The notes under the pieces: generated by a model
Database searches by the model: none
What the model saw: only the letters and a program-made list of their open reading frames with translations
Told to the model about the DNA's origin: nothing
From: UBA5336 sp964492485
GTDB lineage: Bacteria; Pseudomonadota; Alphaproteobacteria; Caulobacterales; Hyphomonadaceae
Assembly (NCBI GenBank): GCA_964492485.1
Contig: CAZBKM010000018.1
Location: forward strand, 1 to 52,865
DNA: 52,865 nucleotides
Direction: 5' to 3'
In this document: one piece after another, positions 26,537-36,250 of the stretch
Layout: each line of letters starts with the position of its first letter
Numbering within the stretch: the stretch's first letter is position 1
Made by a program: the position numbers and the translations under genes

Positions 26537-27742
26537 ATGGCGGAACCACAGCGCATTGCGATCATGGGCGCCACCGGCTCCATCGGCCGGTCTGCGCTCG
26601 ACGTGATTGCCCATGCAAATGCGGCCGCGCCCGACGGGCCGCCCTTCCGGGTCACGGTCCTTGCCTCCCGGCGTGACGTGGATGGCCTGGCCGATCTGGC
26701 GCGGATCCATCGTCCCGACCTGACGGTGATCGCCGACCCGACCCGAGGCGCGGCCCTGGCTTCGGCGCTCGACGGATCGGGCCTGGCCCATGCTGCCGGC
26801 CGGGACGCCGTGGTCGAGGCGGCGGCGCGTCCCTGTGACAAGCTGCTCGCCGCGATCAGCGGGTCTGCCGGTCTGGCTTCGACGCTGGCCGCTGTGCAGT
26901 CCGGCACCACGGTGGCCCTTGCGAACAAGGAAAGCATCGTCTGCGCGGGCGCCCTGCTGCTGGAAACAGCCCGGCGCAGCGGCGCCACGATCTTGCCCGT
27001 GGACAGCGAACACAATGCCATCTTCCAGGTCTGGCAGGACGGCCGGGCCGTGGAGCGTCTGACGATCACGGCTTCGGGTGGACCGTTTCGAACCGCCAGC
27101 CTGGAGACGATGGCGCGGGCCACGCCGGCGCAGGCGCGGGCGCACCCGAACTGGGACATGGGCCTGAAGAACTCCATCGACAGCGCCACGCTGATGAACA
27201 AGGCGCTGGAATTCATCGAGGCGAGCTTCCTGTTCGGCCTGGAGGCGGATGCCATCGACGTGCTGGTGCATCCCCAGTCTGTCGTTCACGGCCTGGTGCA
27301 TTACGTGGACGGATCGGTTCTCGCCCAGCTCGGGCTGCCGGACATGCGGACACCGATCGCCCATGCCCTGGCCTGGCCCGACCGCATCGCCACGGCCGTG
27401 CCACGACTGGACCTGGCCCAATTGGGACAGCTCGACTTCGGGCCGGTCGATTCGGCCCGCTTTCCGGCCGTGGACTATGCCCGCGCCGCGAGTCGTCTGG
27501 GCAATGGCGCCGCAACGCTTCTGAACACCGCAAACGAAGTGGCCGTCGAGGCCTATGTGGCCGGGCAATGCGGCTTTCTGGACATAAGCTGGGTCGTGGG
27601 GGAGATGCTCGAACGGTATCCTGGCTCGGACCTTGCGGCGGTGGGATGCGACACGCTCGACGACATCGCTTACCTTGACAGCCGAGCGCGCGAGATTGCA
27701 TCGCAGCTTTTGGCCAGAGCCCGGAGCCGGGCAGGAGACTAG
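26537..27742 (+). CDS. dxr: 1-deoxy-D-xylulose 5-phosphate reductoisomerase
   Basis: Converts DXP to MEP, the committed step of the non-mevalonate isoprenoid pathway, so it supplies substrate for the uppS branch encoded just upstream. The 401-residue protein has the NADPH loop GATGSIGRSALDVI (about residues 10-23), ALANKESIV (about 132-140), PVDSEHNAIFQ, the SGGPFR loop and NSIDSATLMNKALEFIEA. I prefer the ATG at 26537, though a GTG at 26531 overlapping the cdsA stop is equally possible. Confidence 0.96.
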   Translation: MAEPQRIAIMGATGSIGRSALDVIAHANAAAPDGPPFRVTVLASRRDVDGLADLARIHRPDLTVIADPTRGAALASALDGSGLAHAAGRDAVVEAAARPCDKLLAAISGSAGLASTLAAVQSGTTVALANKESIVCAGALLLETARRSGATILPVDSEHNAIFQVWQDGRAVERLTITASGGPFRTASLETMARATPAQARAHPNWDMGLKNSIDSATLMNKALEFIEASFLFGLEADAIDVLVHPQSVVHGLVHYVDGSVLAQLGLPDMRTPIAHALAWPDRIATAVPRLDLAQLGQLDFGPVDSARFPAVDYARAASRLGNGAATLLNTANEVAVEAYVAGQCGFLDISWVVGEMLERYPGSDLAAVGCDTLDDIAYLDSRAREIASQLLARARSRAGD

Positions 27743-27745
27743 ACC

Positions 27746-28912
27746 GTGACAAGCCTTCTGACCCAGGGACCGCTCTTCCTCATCTGTCTCATCTTCATGC
27801 TGGGTATCGTGGTCGTGATCCATGAGCTCGGGCATTATTGGGCCGGTCGGTGGTTCAATGCGGCCGCAGAGTCGTTTTCCGTCGGGTTCGGCCGCCCCAT
27901 TTTCGAGCGGGTGGACCGGCGCGGAACCCGCTGGCGGGTGAACTGGATTCCGCTCGGTGGATTCGTGAAGTTCGTGGGCGAACAGCAATTGCCCCGCGAC
28001 GGTCGTGGCGGACGCCCCGACGGGCCGGAGGGGCTTGCCTTCTCGTCCCTGGGGGTCGGCGCCCGGTCGATCATTGCGCTGGCGGGGCCTGTGGCCAATT
28101 TCGTGCTGGCGGCGCTTCTGTTCGCCCTGATCTTCCTGTTCAATGGCAGTCCGCGCCAGGCGATCAGCATTGCGGAGGTGCAGCCCGAAAGTCCTGCCGC
28201 AATGGCCGGACTGCAACCCGGCGACGAGGTGGTCGCGATCGACGGCGCGCGGGTGGACAATCTGCAGGATTTCATGACGCCGATCATCGTGGGAAGCGGC
28301 AAGTCCCTGCCGATCACCGTGCGTCGCGAGGGTGGCGAACAGACACTGACCGTCGTACCGGAGCGGCGGGAACGGGAGAACGGCGTCGGCCAGATCAAGC
28401 CCATGGGGACGATCGGGGTCGGGCTCAATGTCGCGACGCGCGAGCCACAGCGTTACGGACCTGTCTCGGCACTCGCGGCGGGCGTCAACGAGACCGGGGC
28501 CACGGTCAGCCTGACGGTCGACATGATCGGCCGCATGGTGACCGGCAAGGAACCGTTGAGCAATCTTTCGGGTCCGGTCGGGATCGGTGACATCACCCGG
28601 CGCGTGGTCAACCAGACCATGGGGGCCGAGCAGGTGCCGCTCGGTGCGCGCGTGGCGGCGATGGTGTGGACCATCGTGCAGCTCTGCGCTCTGGTGTCGG
28701 TGGGAATCGGTCTGTTCAACCTGTTGCCGCTTCCGGTGCTTGACGGTGGGCACCTGGTCTTCAATGCCTACGAAGCCGTAACTGGCAAAGCGCTTCCTGA
28801 AAAAATACAGGAGGCTAGCCTGACAGCGGGGCTGATCCTGCTATTAGGCATCGCGTTCGTCGTTACCTGGGGCGACATCGTCGACACCGGTATCCTGCGC
28901 TCGGGAAGCTGA
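27746..28912 (+). CDS. rseP: RIP metalloprotease (site-2 protease)
   Basis: Intramembrane zinc protease that cleaves membrane-bound substrates such as anti-sigma factors (called MmpA in Caulobacter). The 388-residue protein has the zinc motif HELGH at residues 26-30, a second helix with GPVANFVLA (about 113-121), one PDZ domain (about 125-215) and the C-terminal LLPLPVLDGGHLVF motif (about 327-340). E. coli RseP has two PDZ domains and is longer, and one is typical of shorter homologues. The start is a GTG three bases after dxr. Confidence 0.95.
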   Translation: MTSLLTQGPLFLICLIFMLGIVVVIHELGHYWAGRWFNAAAESFSVGFGRPIFERVDRRGTRWRVNWIPLGGFVKFVGEQQLPRDGRGGRPDGPEGLAFSSLGVGARSIIALAGPVANFVLAALLFALIFLFNGSPRQAISIAEVQPESPAAMAGLQPGDEVVAIDGARVDNLQDFMTPIIVGSGKSLPITVRREGGEQTLTVVPERRERENGVGQIKPMGTIGVGLNVATREPQRYGPVSALAAGVNETGATVSLTVDMIGRMVTGKEPLSNLSGPVGIGDITRRVVNQTMGAEQVPLGARVAAMVWTIVQLCALVSVGIGLFNLLPLPVLDGGHLVFNAYEAVTGKALPEKIQEASLTAGLILLLGIAFVVTWGDIVDTGILRSGS

Positions 28913-28955
28913 GCGCCGGCCAGTCCCCGGCCCACGGGAAGTAGAGAGGTCGCGC

Positions 28956-31493
28956 ATGCGTTCATTTGTGTCAGCCACGGCGGTCGCGGCCGCGCTGATC
29001 CTGGTTCCCGCCGTCGCGCTCGCCGAGCGCGCCGAGGCACAGGAGGATCTCCTCTCAGGTCGCATCCGCGCGATCCAGGTGGAAGGCAATCAGCGTATCG
29101 AGGCGAGCACGGTGCAGTCTTACCTGCTGCTCGAGCCCGGCGATCCGTTCGATCCCGAGCGCATCGACCTTTCATTGAAGACCTTGTTTGCCACGGGTCT
29201 GTTCGCCGACGTCGCCATTGACCGGCGTGGCCAGGATCTTGTGGTGCGCGTGGTGGAGAATCCGATCATCAACCGGGTGATCTTCGAGGGCAACAGCGCG
29301 CTGGACGACGAAAAGCTGCGCGAGGAGATACAGGCGGCGCCGCGCGGAATCTTCACCGCCGCGCGCGTCCAGTCCGATGTGCAGCGCATTCTGGAGCTGT
29401 ACCGTCAATCCGGACGGTTTTCCGCGAATGTGGAACCGAACTACAAGCCGCTCGACCAGAACCGCGTCGACCTGATCTTCGAGATCACCGAGGGACCCGT
29501 CACGGGTGTGCGCGCGATCAATTTCATCGGCAACGAGGTCTATTCCGACAGCCGATTGCGCAGCGAGATCGTGACCAAGCAGTCGCGCTGGTGGCGCTTC
29601 TTCAGTTCCAACGACAATTACGATCCCGGCCGCCTGGAATTCGACCGGGAGCTGTTGCGGCAGTTCTATCAGAACAACGGTTACTACGATTTCCGCGTGG
29701 TGTCGGCGGTCGCCGATCTGACACCGGACCGCGAGGATTTCTACGTCACCTTCACCCTCGACGAGGGCGAGCAGTACAATTTCGGCGAGATCCAGGTGGA
29801 AACCGCGCTGGACAAGCTGAACGCCGAAGCCCTGAAACGGACCGTGCCGTTCCAGGAAGGTGAGTTGTATCGTGGCGATGCCATCGAAGACGCGATCGAC
29901 TCCCTGACCTATGCCGCGGGAATCGCCGGCTACGCCTTCGTCGACATCCGTCCGCGCATCGTTGCCAATCCCGAGGACAACACGGTCGACGTGACCTTTG
30001 CCATCGACGAAGGTCCGCGCGTCTATATCGAACGGATCGACATTGTCGGAAACACCCGGACGCTCGACCGGGTCATCCGCCGCGAGCTCCGCATCTCGGA
30101 AGGCGATGCCTTCAACCGCGTCCTCCTGGACCGCTCGCGAAACCGCGCGCGGGCGCTTGGCTACTTCAAGGAAGTGGAAGTGACCGAACAGCCCGGCTCG
30201 ACGGCAGACCGCACCGTGGTCGAAGTGGCCGTTGAGGAGCAGCCGACCGGCGAACTGTCCTTCGCGGCCGGCTTTTCCTCGGTCGACAGTTTCCTCCTGG
30301 ACGTCAGCGTCGTGCAGCGGAACCTGCGCGGGACGGGCCAGTCCGCCATTGCGCGTGTTTCTGCCTCCAGCCGGCGTCAGTTCGTGGACCTGCGGTTCAC
30401 CGAGCCTCGGTTCCTCGACCGGAACCTGGCGGCCGGAGTCGACGTGTTCGCGACGCGATCAGACTTCCTGGACGTGTCGAACTTCGAGACCGAGACGATC
30501 GGCGCGGGCCTTCGGGTCGGCTTCCCCCTCTCGGACAACACCAATCTGGGGCTGCGCTACCGCCTGCAGTCCGACGAGATCAATATCGAGCAGGCCGAAC
30601 GCGTCATCGGTGCCGATGGAAGTTACCTGACCGAGACCAATGAGAATGGCACCCTGATCTTCCTGCCAACCGATACCGACCCGCTGCCCGAGGGCGCCTT
30701 CATCGCCGAGGAGTGCGATCCGCGGGTCACCGATCCGCTCCAGCCGTCACTCTGCGACAGCGTTCGCAGCGATATTTCATCGATCATCGGCTACACCTTC
30801 AACTGGGACCGGCGGAACGACCCGATCGAGCCCACGCGCGGCTTCGACATGAGCTTCAGCCAGGACCTCGCCGGTGTGGGCGGCGACGTCCAGTATCTGC
30901 AATCGGAGGCCAGCGCGGCCTGGTATCGCGGAATCTGGGCGGCGATGGACATGCGCTTCAGTGCCCGCCTGCAGGGCGGCTACATCCTCCCTTACGGAAA
31001 CGACGACGGTGTACGCATCAATAACCGCTTCTTCAGGGGCGGCTCGTCGTTCCGCGGGTTCGACGTGGCGGGACTTGGCCCACGCGAGATCCGCAAGGTG
31101 TTCGATGCGGACATGAACGAGATCCAACTGGAACGCGGACGTGCGCTCGGCGGCAATCTCTACTATCAGGGAACATTCGAACTGACGGTCCCGAATTTCC
31201 TGCCAGAGGAGTATGGCATCAAGAGCGCGCTTTTCACCGATGTCGGGTCGCTGGGACGCCTGGAGGATGCGGATGTCGATCCCCCCTTTGTCCAGACCAG
31301 TGGTTCCGGGGACGACCAGCTCACCTCGGTGCAGTACGTCGAGGACGAATTGTCCCTGCGTGCGTCGGCTGGACTGAGCGTGTTCTGGGATTCACCCTTC
31401 GGTCCGATCCGGTTCGATTTCTCCCAGATCCTCCGTAAGGAGGAGTATGACCGCACGGAGACCTTCCGGTTCTCCACCTCAACCCGCTTCTAA
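28956..31493 (+). CDS. bamA: Outer membrane protein assembly factor BamA
   Basis: Central subunit of the BAM complex, which folds and inserts beta-barrel proteins into the outer membrane. The 845-residue precursor has a signal peptide (about residues 1-28, ending ALAERAEAQ), five POTRA repeats (roughly 35-430, beginning IRAIQVEGNQRIEAS) and a C-terminal barrel with the FRGGSSFRGFDVAGLGPRE loop (about 695-713). It ends in aromatic Phe (STRF) as expected for barrel proteins. Its message probably continues into skp and the lpx genes. Confidence 0.96.
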   Translation: MRSFVSATAVAAALILVPAVALAERAEAQEDLLSGRIRAIQVEGNQRIEASTVQSYLLLEPGDPFDPERIDLSLKTLFATGLFADVAIDRRGQDLVVRVVENPIINRVIFEGNSALDDEKLREEIQAAPRGIFTAARVQSDVQRILELYRQSGRFSANVEPNYKPLDQNRVDLIFEITEGPVTGVRAINFIGNEVYSDSRLRSEIVTKQSRWWRFFSSNDNYDPGRLEFDRELLRQFYQNNGYYDFRVVSAVADLTPDREDFYVTFTLDEGEQYNFGEIQVETALDKLNAEALKRTVPFQEGELYRGDAIEDAIDSLTYAAGIAGYAFVDIRPRIVANPEDNTVDVTFAIDEGPRVYIERIDIVGNTRTLDRVIRRELRISEGDAFNRVLLDRSRNRARALGYFKEVEVTEQPGSTADRTVVEVAVEEQPTGELSFAAGFSSVDSFLLDVSVVQRNLRGTGQSAIARVSASSRRQFVDLRFTEPRFLDRNLAAGVDVFATRSDFLDVSNFETETIGAGLRVGFPLSDNTNLGLRYRLQSDEINIEQAERVIGADGSYLTETNENGTLIFLPTDTDPLPEGAFIAEECDPRVTDPLQPSLCDSVRSDISSIIGYTFNWDRRNDPIEPTRGFDMSFSQDLAGVGGDVQYLQSEASAAWYRGIWAAMDMRFSARLQGGYILPYGNDDGVRINNRFFRGGSSFRGFDVAGLGPREIRKVFDADMNEIQLERGRALGGNLYYQGTFELTVPNFLPEEYGIKSALFTDVGSLGRLEDADVDPPFVQTSGSGDDQLTSVQYVEDELSLRASAGLSVFWDSPFGPIRFDFSQILRKEEYDRTETFRFSTSTRF

Positions 31494-31513
31494 CGCCCCA
31501 AGGAGACTGAAAC

Positions 31514-32140
31514 ATGCCCAAGGGACGCCTCTCCACCCTCGCCCTGGCCCTCTTGACGATGGGGGGGGCTGCGACTGCCGCCGTGCCTTCGGCCACCGCC
31601 CAGGAGAATACGCGCGTGATCGTCGTCGACGAGCAGCGCGTGGCCCGCGAGAGCAAGGCCGGGCAGGACATGCAGGCCAAGCTGTCATCCATCGAGCAGC
31701 AAATGAACACCGAGCTTCAGCCCAAAATGACTGAACTGCAGGGCATGGAGCAGGAGATCGGACCGAAGATTCAGGGCAAGACAGTGGAGGAGCTTCGCGC
31801 CGACGAGACCCTGACCGAAGACGCGAAGGCCTATCGCGAGGCGGCCGCCGCCCTGAAGGGCGAGAGCGATCGGCGCAAGGCGGAGATGCAGTTGACAATG
31901 CGTCAGGCCAGCGCCGAGTTCAACAAGGTGCTTGAACCCGTTCTTCAGGAGGTGATGGCAGAGTCCGGTGCCGATGTGATGTTGTCGCGCGGCGACGTGC
32001 TGCTGGCCAAGCAGGGTGTGGACGTGACCGACAGGGTGATCGAGAAGCTGGACGAAGCCTCCCCGACGCTGAATGTGCAACGCCAGCGCCTGCCGGAAGA
32101 GGCCTCGAACCAGCAGATCCAGCGCTTGCAGCAGCAATAG
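31514..32140 (+). CDS. skp: OmpH/Skp family periplasmic chaperone
   Basis: Chaperone that carries unfolded outer-membrane proteins across the periplasm to BamA, encoded just upstream. The 208-residue precursor has a signal peptide (about residues 1-30, ending SATAQ), then VIVVDEQRVARESKAGQDM, the usual family start, and a long charged helical region (about 50-150) forming the tentacles. AAGGAG lies eight bases before the ATG. Skp-family sequence is weakly conserved, so context supports the call strongly. Confidence 0.88.
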   Translation: MPKGRLSTLALALLTMGGAATAAVPSATAQENTRVIVVDEQRVARESKAGQDMQAKLSSIEQQMNTELQPKMTELQGMEQEIGPKIQGKTVEELRADETLTEDAKAYREAAAALKGESDRRKAEMQLTMRQASAEFNKVLEPVLQEVMAESGADVMLSRGDVLLAKQGVDVTDRVIEKLDEASPTLNVQRQRLPEEASNQQIQRLQQQ

Positions 32141-32154
32141 GGAGCCCGCCAGCC

Positions 32155-33174
32155 ATGCCTGTGGACCGCCGTTTCTACGTCGTCGAGGACGGGCTGACGG
32201 TGGCTGGCTGGGCGGAGCGGTCGGGTGCGCAGTGCGCGTCCGGCCAGTTGGATGCCCCCGCCGGTGGGGTCGGCGCGTCGGCCACGGCCCAGGCAGGCGA
32301 CGTGTGCTTCCACGAGGGTGAGCCTGAGGCGGCATCCCGCGTTTCGCCCCTGGCGGCGGCCTGCTTCGTGGACGAGGCCGGGGCGACGCATCTGCCGGCA
32401 GGCGTGGCCGCACTGGTTCATCCCTCGCCGCGTCTGGCCCATGCCCGGGCAGCGGCGGCGCTCATTCGGCCGCGCAGCCTGGCCGGGCAGGGCGCGGCGA
32501 TCCATCCCGAGGCGGCGATCCATCCCGAGGCGCGCCTGGCGCCGGGTGTCGTGGTGGGCGCCGGTGCCGCGATCGGTGCCGGGTCGGACATTGGCGCCAA
32601 CACGGTGATCGGTCCGGGGGTGCAAATCGGCAAGGACGCCCGGATCGGCCATAATGTGTCGGTCATGTTTGCGTTGCTGGGCGACGGCGTGACCCTGTTG
32701 TCGGGCGCCCGGGTCGGCGAAGCCGGCTTCGGTGTCCTTGGATCGCCCGAGGGTGCGGAGGATCAGCCCCATTTCGGCCGGGTCATCCTGCAGGATGGGG
32801 TGACGCTCGGCGCCAATACGTGCGTCGACCGGGGCGCCTTCGACGATACCGTGCTGGGCGAGCGGACCAAGATCGACAATCTGTGCCAGGTCGCCCACAA
32901 TGTGCAGATCGGACGCAGCGTGGTGATTGCGGCCTTCGGCGGGATTTCGGGCAGCGTCTGCATCGGCGACGGCTCCCGCCTGGGTGGGCGGGCCGGCATT
33001 GCCGACCACGTGACCATTGGCAGGGGGGCCAGTGTCGCAGCCTCCTCGGGGTTGTTCCGGGACATTCCGGACGGTGCCACCTGGGGCGGCACCCCGGCGA
33101 AACCCATCCGCGAATGGATGCGCGAGACGGCGTGGCTTCAGAAGCAGGTCCGGACGAAGAGTTCCAAGACGTGA
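32155..33174 (+). CDS. lpxD: UDP-3-O-(3-hydroxyacyl)glucosamine N-acyltransferase
   Basis: Adds the second 3-hydroxyacyl chain in lipid A synthesis. The 339-residue protein has a small N-terminal uridine-binding domain, then a left-handed beta-helix of hexapeptide repeats from about residue 115 (IHPEARLAPGVVVGAGAAIG and onward), and the catalytic histidine in VAHNVQIG near residue 248. The C-terminal helix is present. Its TGA overlaps the lpxA GTG, so lpxA follows directly with no fabZ between them. Confidence 0.95.
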   Translation: MPVDRRFYVVEDGLTVAGWAERSGAQCASGQLDAPAGGVGASATAQAGDVCFHEGEPEAASRVSPLAAACFVDEAGATHLPAGVAALVHPSPRLAHARAAAALIRPRSLAGQGAAIHPEAAIHPEARLAPGVVVGAGAAIGAGSDIGANTVIGPGVQIGKDARIGHNVSVMFALLGDGVTLLSGARVGEAGFGVLGSPEGAEDQPHFGRVILQDGVTLGANTCVDRGAFDDTVLGERTKIDNLCQVAHNVQIGRSVVIAAFGGISGSVCIGDGSRLGGRAGIADHVTIGRGASVAASSGLFRDIPDGATWGGTPAKPIREWMRETAWLQKQVRTKSSKT

Positions 33175-33971
33175 GCGCGACGGTCCATCCCAGCGCAATT
33201 GTCCATCCAGGTGCGGATCTGGGCGAGGGGGTCGAGATCGGCCCGTTCTGCGAGGTCGGCCCGAATGTCGATCTCGAAGCCGGCGTGCGCCTGCATGCGA
33301 GGGCGAGTGTGATCGGCCATACCCGGCTGGGGGAAGGCTGCGAGCTGTTCGAGGGAGCGGTCCTGGGCGGTCTGCCCCAGATCCTGGGCGAACGGTCCAG
33401 CCCCGACGCGCGCCTCGTCGTCGGGCCCCGTGGCGTTTTCCGCGAACACACGACGGTCTCCACGGGCAGTTCGCGCCATAGCGGTCTGACGCAGATCGGC
33501 GCCGATGCGTTCCTCATGCAGGGCACCCATATCGGCCATGACTGCCGGCTGGGCGACCATTGCGTACTGGCCAACGGAGTCATGGTCGGAGGTCATGTGG
33601 TTCTGGGGGACCAGGTCTGGATCGGCGGCATGGCCGCGCTGCATCAGTTCACCCATGTGGGCGACCATGCCTTCATTGCCGGAGGCGCAATCGTTGTTGG
33701 CGACGTCGTCCCCTTCGGCGCAGTCGTCGGAAACCGGGCCGCCCTGTCCGGCCTGAACCTGACCGGCCTCAAGCGACGCGGCTTCGACCGCGCGCGCCTG
33801 CACACGCTGCGCCGGGCCTACAAGGCGTTGTTCGAGGCCCCAGGCCCGTTCTCCGAGCGGGTCGATACCGTTCGCCGCGAATTTCCCGACGCCCAGGATG
33901 TTGCCGATCTGTTGGCCTTCATTGAAGACCCCGCCCGCACGCGGGAGCTGTGCCAGCCCAGGAGGGCGTGA
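33171..33971 (+). CDS. lpxA: UDP-N-acetylglucosamine acyltransferase
   Basis: Catalyses the first step of lipid A synthesis, transferring a 3-hydroxyacyl chain to UDP-GlcNAc. The 266-residue product has hexapeptide repeats from residue 5 (VHPSAIVHPGADLG), the catalytic histidine in GTHIGHDC (about 119-126) and a C-terminal helical domain. I chose the GTG at 33171 because it forms a GTGA overlap with lpxD, and the first residues (VSATVHPSAIVHP) fit the family. The open frame extends upstream but only through lpxD coding DNA. Confidence 0.95.
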   Translation: MSATVHPSAIVHPGADLGEGVEIGPFCEVGPNVDLEAGVRLHARASVIGHTRLGEGCELFEGAVLGGLPQILGERSSPDARLVVGPRGVFREHTTVSTGSSRHSGLTQIGADAFLMQGTHIGHDCRLGDHCVLANGVMVGGHVVLGDQVWIGGMAALHQFTHVGDHAFIAGGAIVVGDVVPFGAVVGNRAALSGLNLTGLKRRGFDRARLHTLRRAYKALFEAPGPFSERVDTVRREFPDAQDVADLLAFIEDPARTRELCQPRRA

Positions 33972-34828
33972 TGGCGGGTCCGCTGGGCGTGATTGCCGGG
34001 CTTGGCGACCTGCCGGTCCGTATTGCCGAGGCGGCTGAGGACCGCGGCGAGCGCGTCTATGTGCTGCGGGTCGCCGGGTTTTCGGAACCGCGCCTGGACC
34101 GTTTCCCTGGCGAGGTGGTCGGCTTCGGTGAAATCGGACGCCAGATCCGTCTCCTGAAGACGGCGGGTTGCGAGACCCTTGTCTTTGCCGGCGTCGTTCG
34201 CCGTCCGGATTTTGCCAGGCTCAAGCTCGACATGCGCGGCGCCCGCCTCCTTCCAAAGGTGCTCGCGGCGGCCCGAAAGGGCGACGACGCGCTGTTGCGG
34301 ACCCTTCTCGGCGAATTCGAGAAGGAGGGGTTCCGGATCATCGGTGCTCACGAAGCGGACACCGCGCTCCAGGCCGCGACGGGTCTGATCGCAGGACCCG
34401 AGCCCGATGCCGCCACGCGCGACGACATCCACCGCGCCATGCAGGTGGCCCGCGCCATCGGCAATCTGGATGTGGGCCAGGGATGCGTCGTCTGTGACGG
34501 CCTTGTCCTGGCGGTGGAGGCGCAGGAGGGGACCGACCGGATGCTCGAGCGGGTCGCCACGCTCGACCCTGCCATCCGCGGGACGCCGGGGGCGCGGCGC
34601 GGTGTCCTCGCCAAATGTCCCAAGCCGATCCAGGATCGCAAGATCGATCTGCCGACCATTGGCGTGACGACGGTAAACGGTGCAGCAAAGGCCGGGCTGG
34701 CGGGGATCGCAGTCGAGGGGGGCGGTGCCCTGATCCTCGACCTGGACGGTGTCATCGCGGCAGCCGACCGCCATGGCCTGTTCGTGTTCGGTGTGCCCGC
34801 CCCGGACCCCGACCGGGAGAAGGAATAG
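33971..34828 (+). CDS. lpxI: UDP-2,3-diacylglucosamine diphosphatase LpxI
   Basis: Hydrolyses UDP-2,3-diacylglucosamine to lipid X, the reaction done by LpxH in E. coli. The 285-residue protein matches the LpxI (formerly DUF1009) family, with the N-terminal GVIAGLGDLPVRIAEAA, the KLDMRGARLLPKV segment and the C-terminal CPKPIQDRKIDLPTIGV plus GLAGIAVEGGGALI motifs. The ATG at 33971 overlaps the lpxA stop (TGATG). lpxB starts six bases after it, giving the usual alphaproteobacterial lipid A gene order. Confidence 0.94.
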   Translation: MAGPLGVIAGLGDLPVRIAEAAEDRGERVYVLRVAGFSEPRLDRFPGEVVGFGEIGRQIRLLKTAGCETLVFAGVVRRPDFARLKLDMRGARLLPKVLAAARKGDDALLRTLLGEFEKEGFRIIGAHEADTALQAATGLIAGPEPDAATRDDIHRAMQVARAIGNLDVGQGCVVCDGLVLAVEAQEGTDRMLERVATLDPAIRGTPGARRGVLAKCPKPIQDRKIDLPTIGVTTVNGAAKAGLAGIAVEGGGALILDLDGVIAAADRHGLFVFGVPAPDPDREKE

Positions 34829-34834
34829 GTCGCG

Positions 34835-36004
34835 ATGCGCCTGCATTTCACCGCCGCCGAGGCATCTGGCGACCTTCTGGCGCGCGAGGTCATCGACGCC
34901 CTTCGGGCGCAGGCGCCCGGCCTCGAGATCGTCGGCATCGGCGGGTCCGAAATGGCGGATGTGGGGGTGGAGTCCCCCTTCGACATTTCGCCCCTGTCGA
35001 TCCTGGGCCTGGTGGAGGGGCTCAAGGTCTACGGCACGGTGCTGAAACTCGCCGATGCCGCCGCCGACCATATCATTGCGAGCCGTCCCGACGCAGCCGT
35101 GCTGGTGGATTCCTGGGGGTTCATGATCCGGGTGGCGGAACGGGTGCGTCGGCGGGCACCGGAGATCCGGCTGATCAAGCTGGTCGGGCCCCAGGTCTGG
35201 GCCATGCGCGCGGGGCGGGCGAAGTCCCTTGCGCGGGCGGTTGATCACGTCCTTTGCCTGCACGAGATGGAGCCACCCTTCTACGCCGGGACCGGGCTTA
35301 AGACGACCGTGATCGGCAATCCCGCCCTGTCGCGCACGCGACAGGGCGACGGCCCGGGCTTTCGCGCGCGTCATGGTCTGTCGGCCGCGGCACCCGTTCT
35401 GCTGGTCTTGCCAGGCAGTCGGGCGAGCGAGATTGCGAACGTTGCACCGGTGCTGATGAGGGCGGCGCGTTTGCTGAAGGCCGACCGGCCGGACTTGCAG
35501 GTAATTGCCGCGCCTGCCTCCGCTGTCGCAGCGCAGTTCGAGGCGGCGTTCCCCGACGCCACGAGCTGGTGTGCCCTCAGCACGGTCGCTGCCGAGCGAT
35601 ATGATGCGATGGCGGCCGCGAACCTGGCGCTCGCCTGTTCCGGCACGGTGACGAACGAGTTGGCCGTACAAGGGACGCCCATGATCGTGGGCTACAAGGT
35701 CGGCTGGATGACCTGGGCCATTGCCCGGGGCCTGTTGTATCGCCCGCGCCACATAACGCTGTTGAACATCGCAGCAGACGACACGGAAATCGTGCCGGAA
35801 TTTGTGCAGACCCGGTTCAACGCGTCACAGATCGCGGCGGCGGCCAGGCGCCTGCTGGACGATCCCGCGGCGCTTTACGCGCAGTCAAGGGCCCAGCACG
35901 CAGCCCTGGCCGCAATGGGGCAGGGCACACGTGCCACGGCGGACAGGGCGGCAGAGGCCATTCTCGAAGACGTCGCCGCCGCCCGCCCGGGTTCGGAAGC
36001 CTGA
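34835..36004 (+). CDS. lpxB: Lipid-A-disaccharide synthase
   Basis: Joins lipid X and UDP-2,3-diacylglucosamine into the lipid A disaccharide. The 389-residue protein has the N-terminal AAEASGDLLAREVI motif (residues 5-18), GIGGSEMADVGVES, the LPGSRASEI motif (about 191-199) and the nucleotide-binding ACSGTVTNELAVQGTPMIVGYK segment (about 268-289). It is the last gene of the plus-strand block and converges on gltA. Confidence 0.95.
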   Translation: MRLHFTAAEASGDLLAREVIDALRAQAPGLEIVGIGGSEMADVGVESPFDISPLSILGLVEGLKVYGTVLKLADAAADHIIASRPDAAVLVDSWGFMIRVAERVRRRAPEIRLIKLVGPQVWAMRAGRAKSLARAVDHVLCLHEMEPPFYAGTGLKTTVIGNPALSRTRQGDGPGFRARHGLSAAAPVLLVLPGSRASEIANVAPVLMRAARLLKADRPDLQVIAAPASAVAAQFEAAFPDATSWCALSTVAAERYDAMAAANLALACSGTVTNELAVQGTPMIVGYKVGWMTWAIARGLLYRPRHITLLNIAADDTEIVPEFVQTRFNASQIAAAARRLLDDPAALYAQSRAQHAALAAMGQGTRATADRAAEAILEDVAAARPGSEA

Positions 36005-36247
36005 GTTCGCCAGGCGTGCCAATCTCTCCCAACCGGCGGGAAAGGCCATCGGACAAGCGGTTCCGCCTTCGGCCGACGCGCCCAGCGGGTGCGCCCCCGC
36101 CGGTCGGCCTGGTTGCCTCCTGGCCGCCCCCGCGGGATCGCTGGCAGAAGCCAACTGGCGTCAGCGAAAGGAAACCGACAACCGGGTCCGCCGAAGGCGA
36201 TATCCGGCTAACGCATCTTCAAGGACTGCGATCGATCCGACGATGCG
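36005..36247. other. Convergent intergenic region lpxB/gltA
   Basis: A gap of 243 bases between two converging genes. It holds no convincing gene. It contains a nine-base inverted repeat (CGCCTTCGG at 36064 and CCGAAGGCG at 36191) and, at the gltA side, a short dispersed-repeat relative. No classic T-tailed terminator is visible on either strand. Confidence 0.5.
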
Positions 36248-36250
36248 CTA
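36209..36250 (-). repeat. Dispersed repeat, copy D (after gltA)
   Basis: Read on the minus strand from the gltA stop, it contains TAGCGCATC and then TTGAAGATGCGTTA, which matches the end of module 3 in the copy after comEC (TTGAAGATGCGCTA). The two TAnCGCATC arms are inverted and could form a nine-pair stem with one mismatch around a 24-base loop. The gltA stop codon lies within one arm. Confidence 0.5.
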
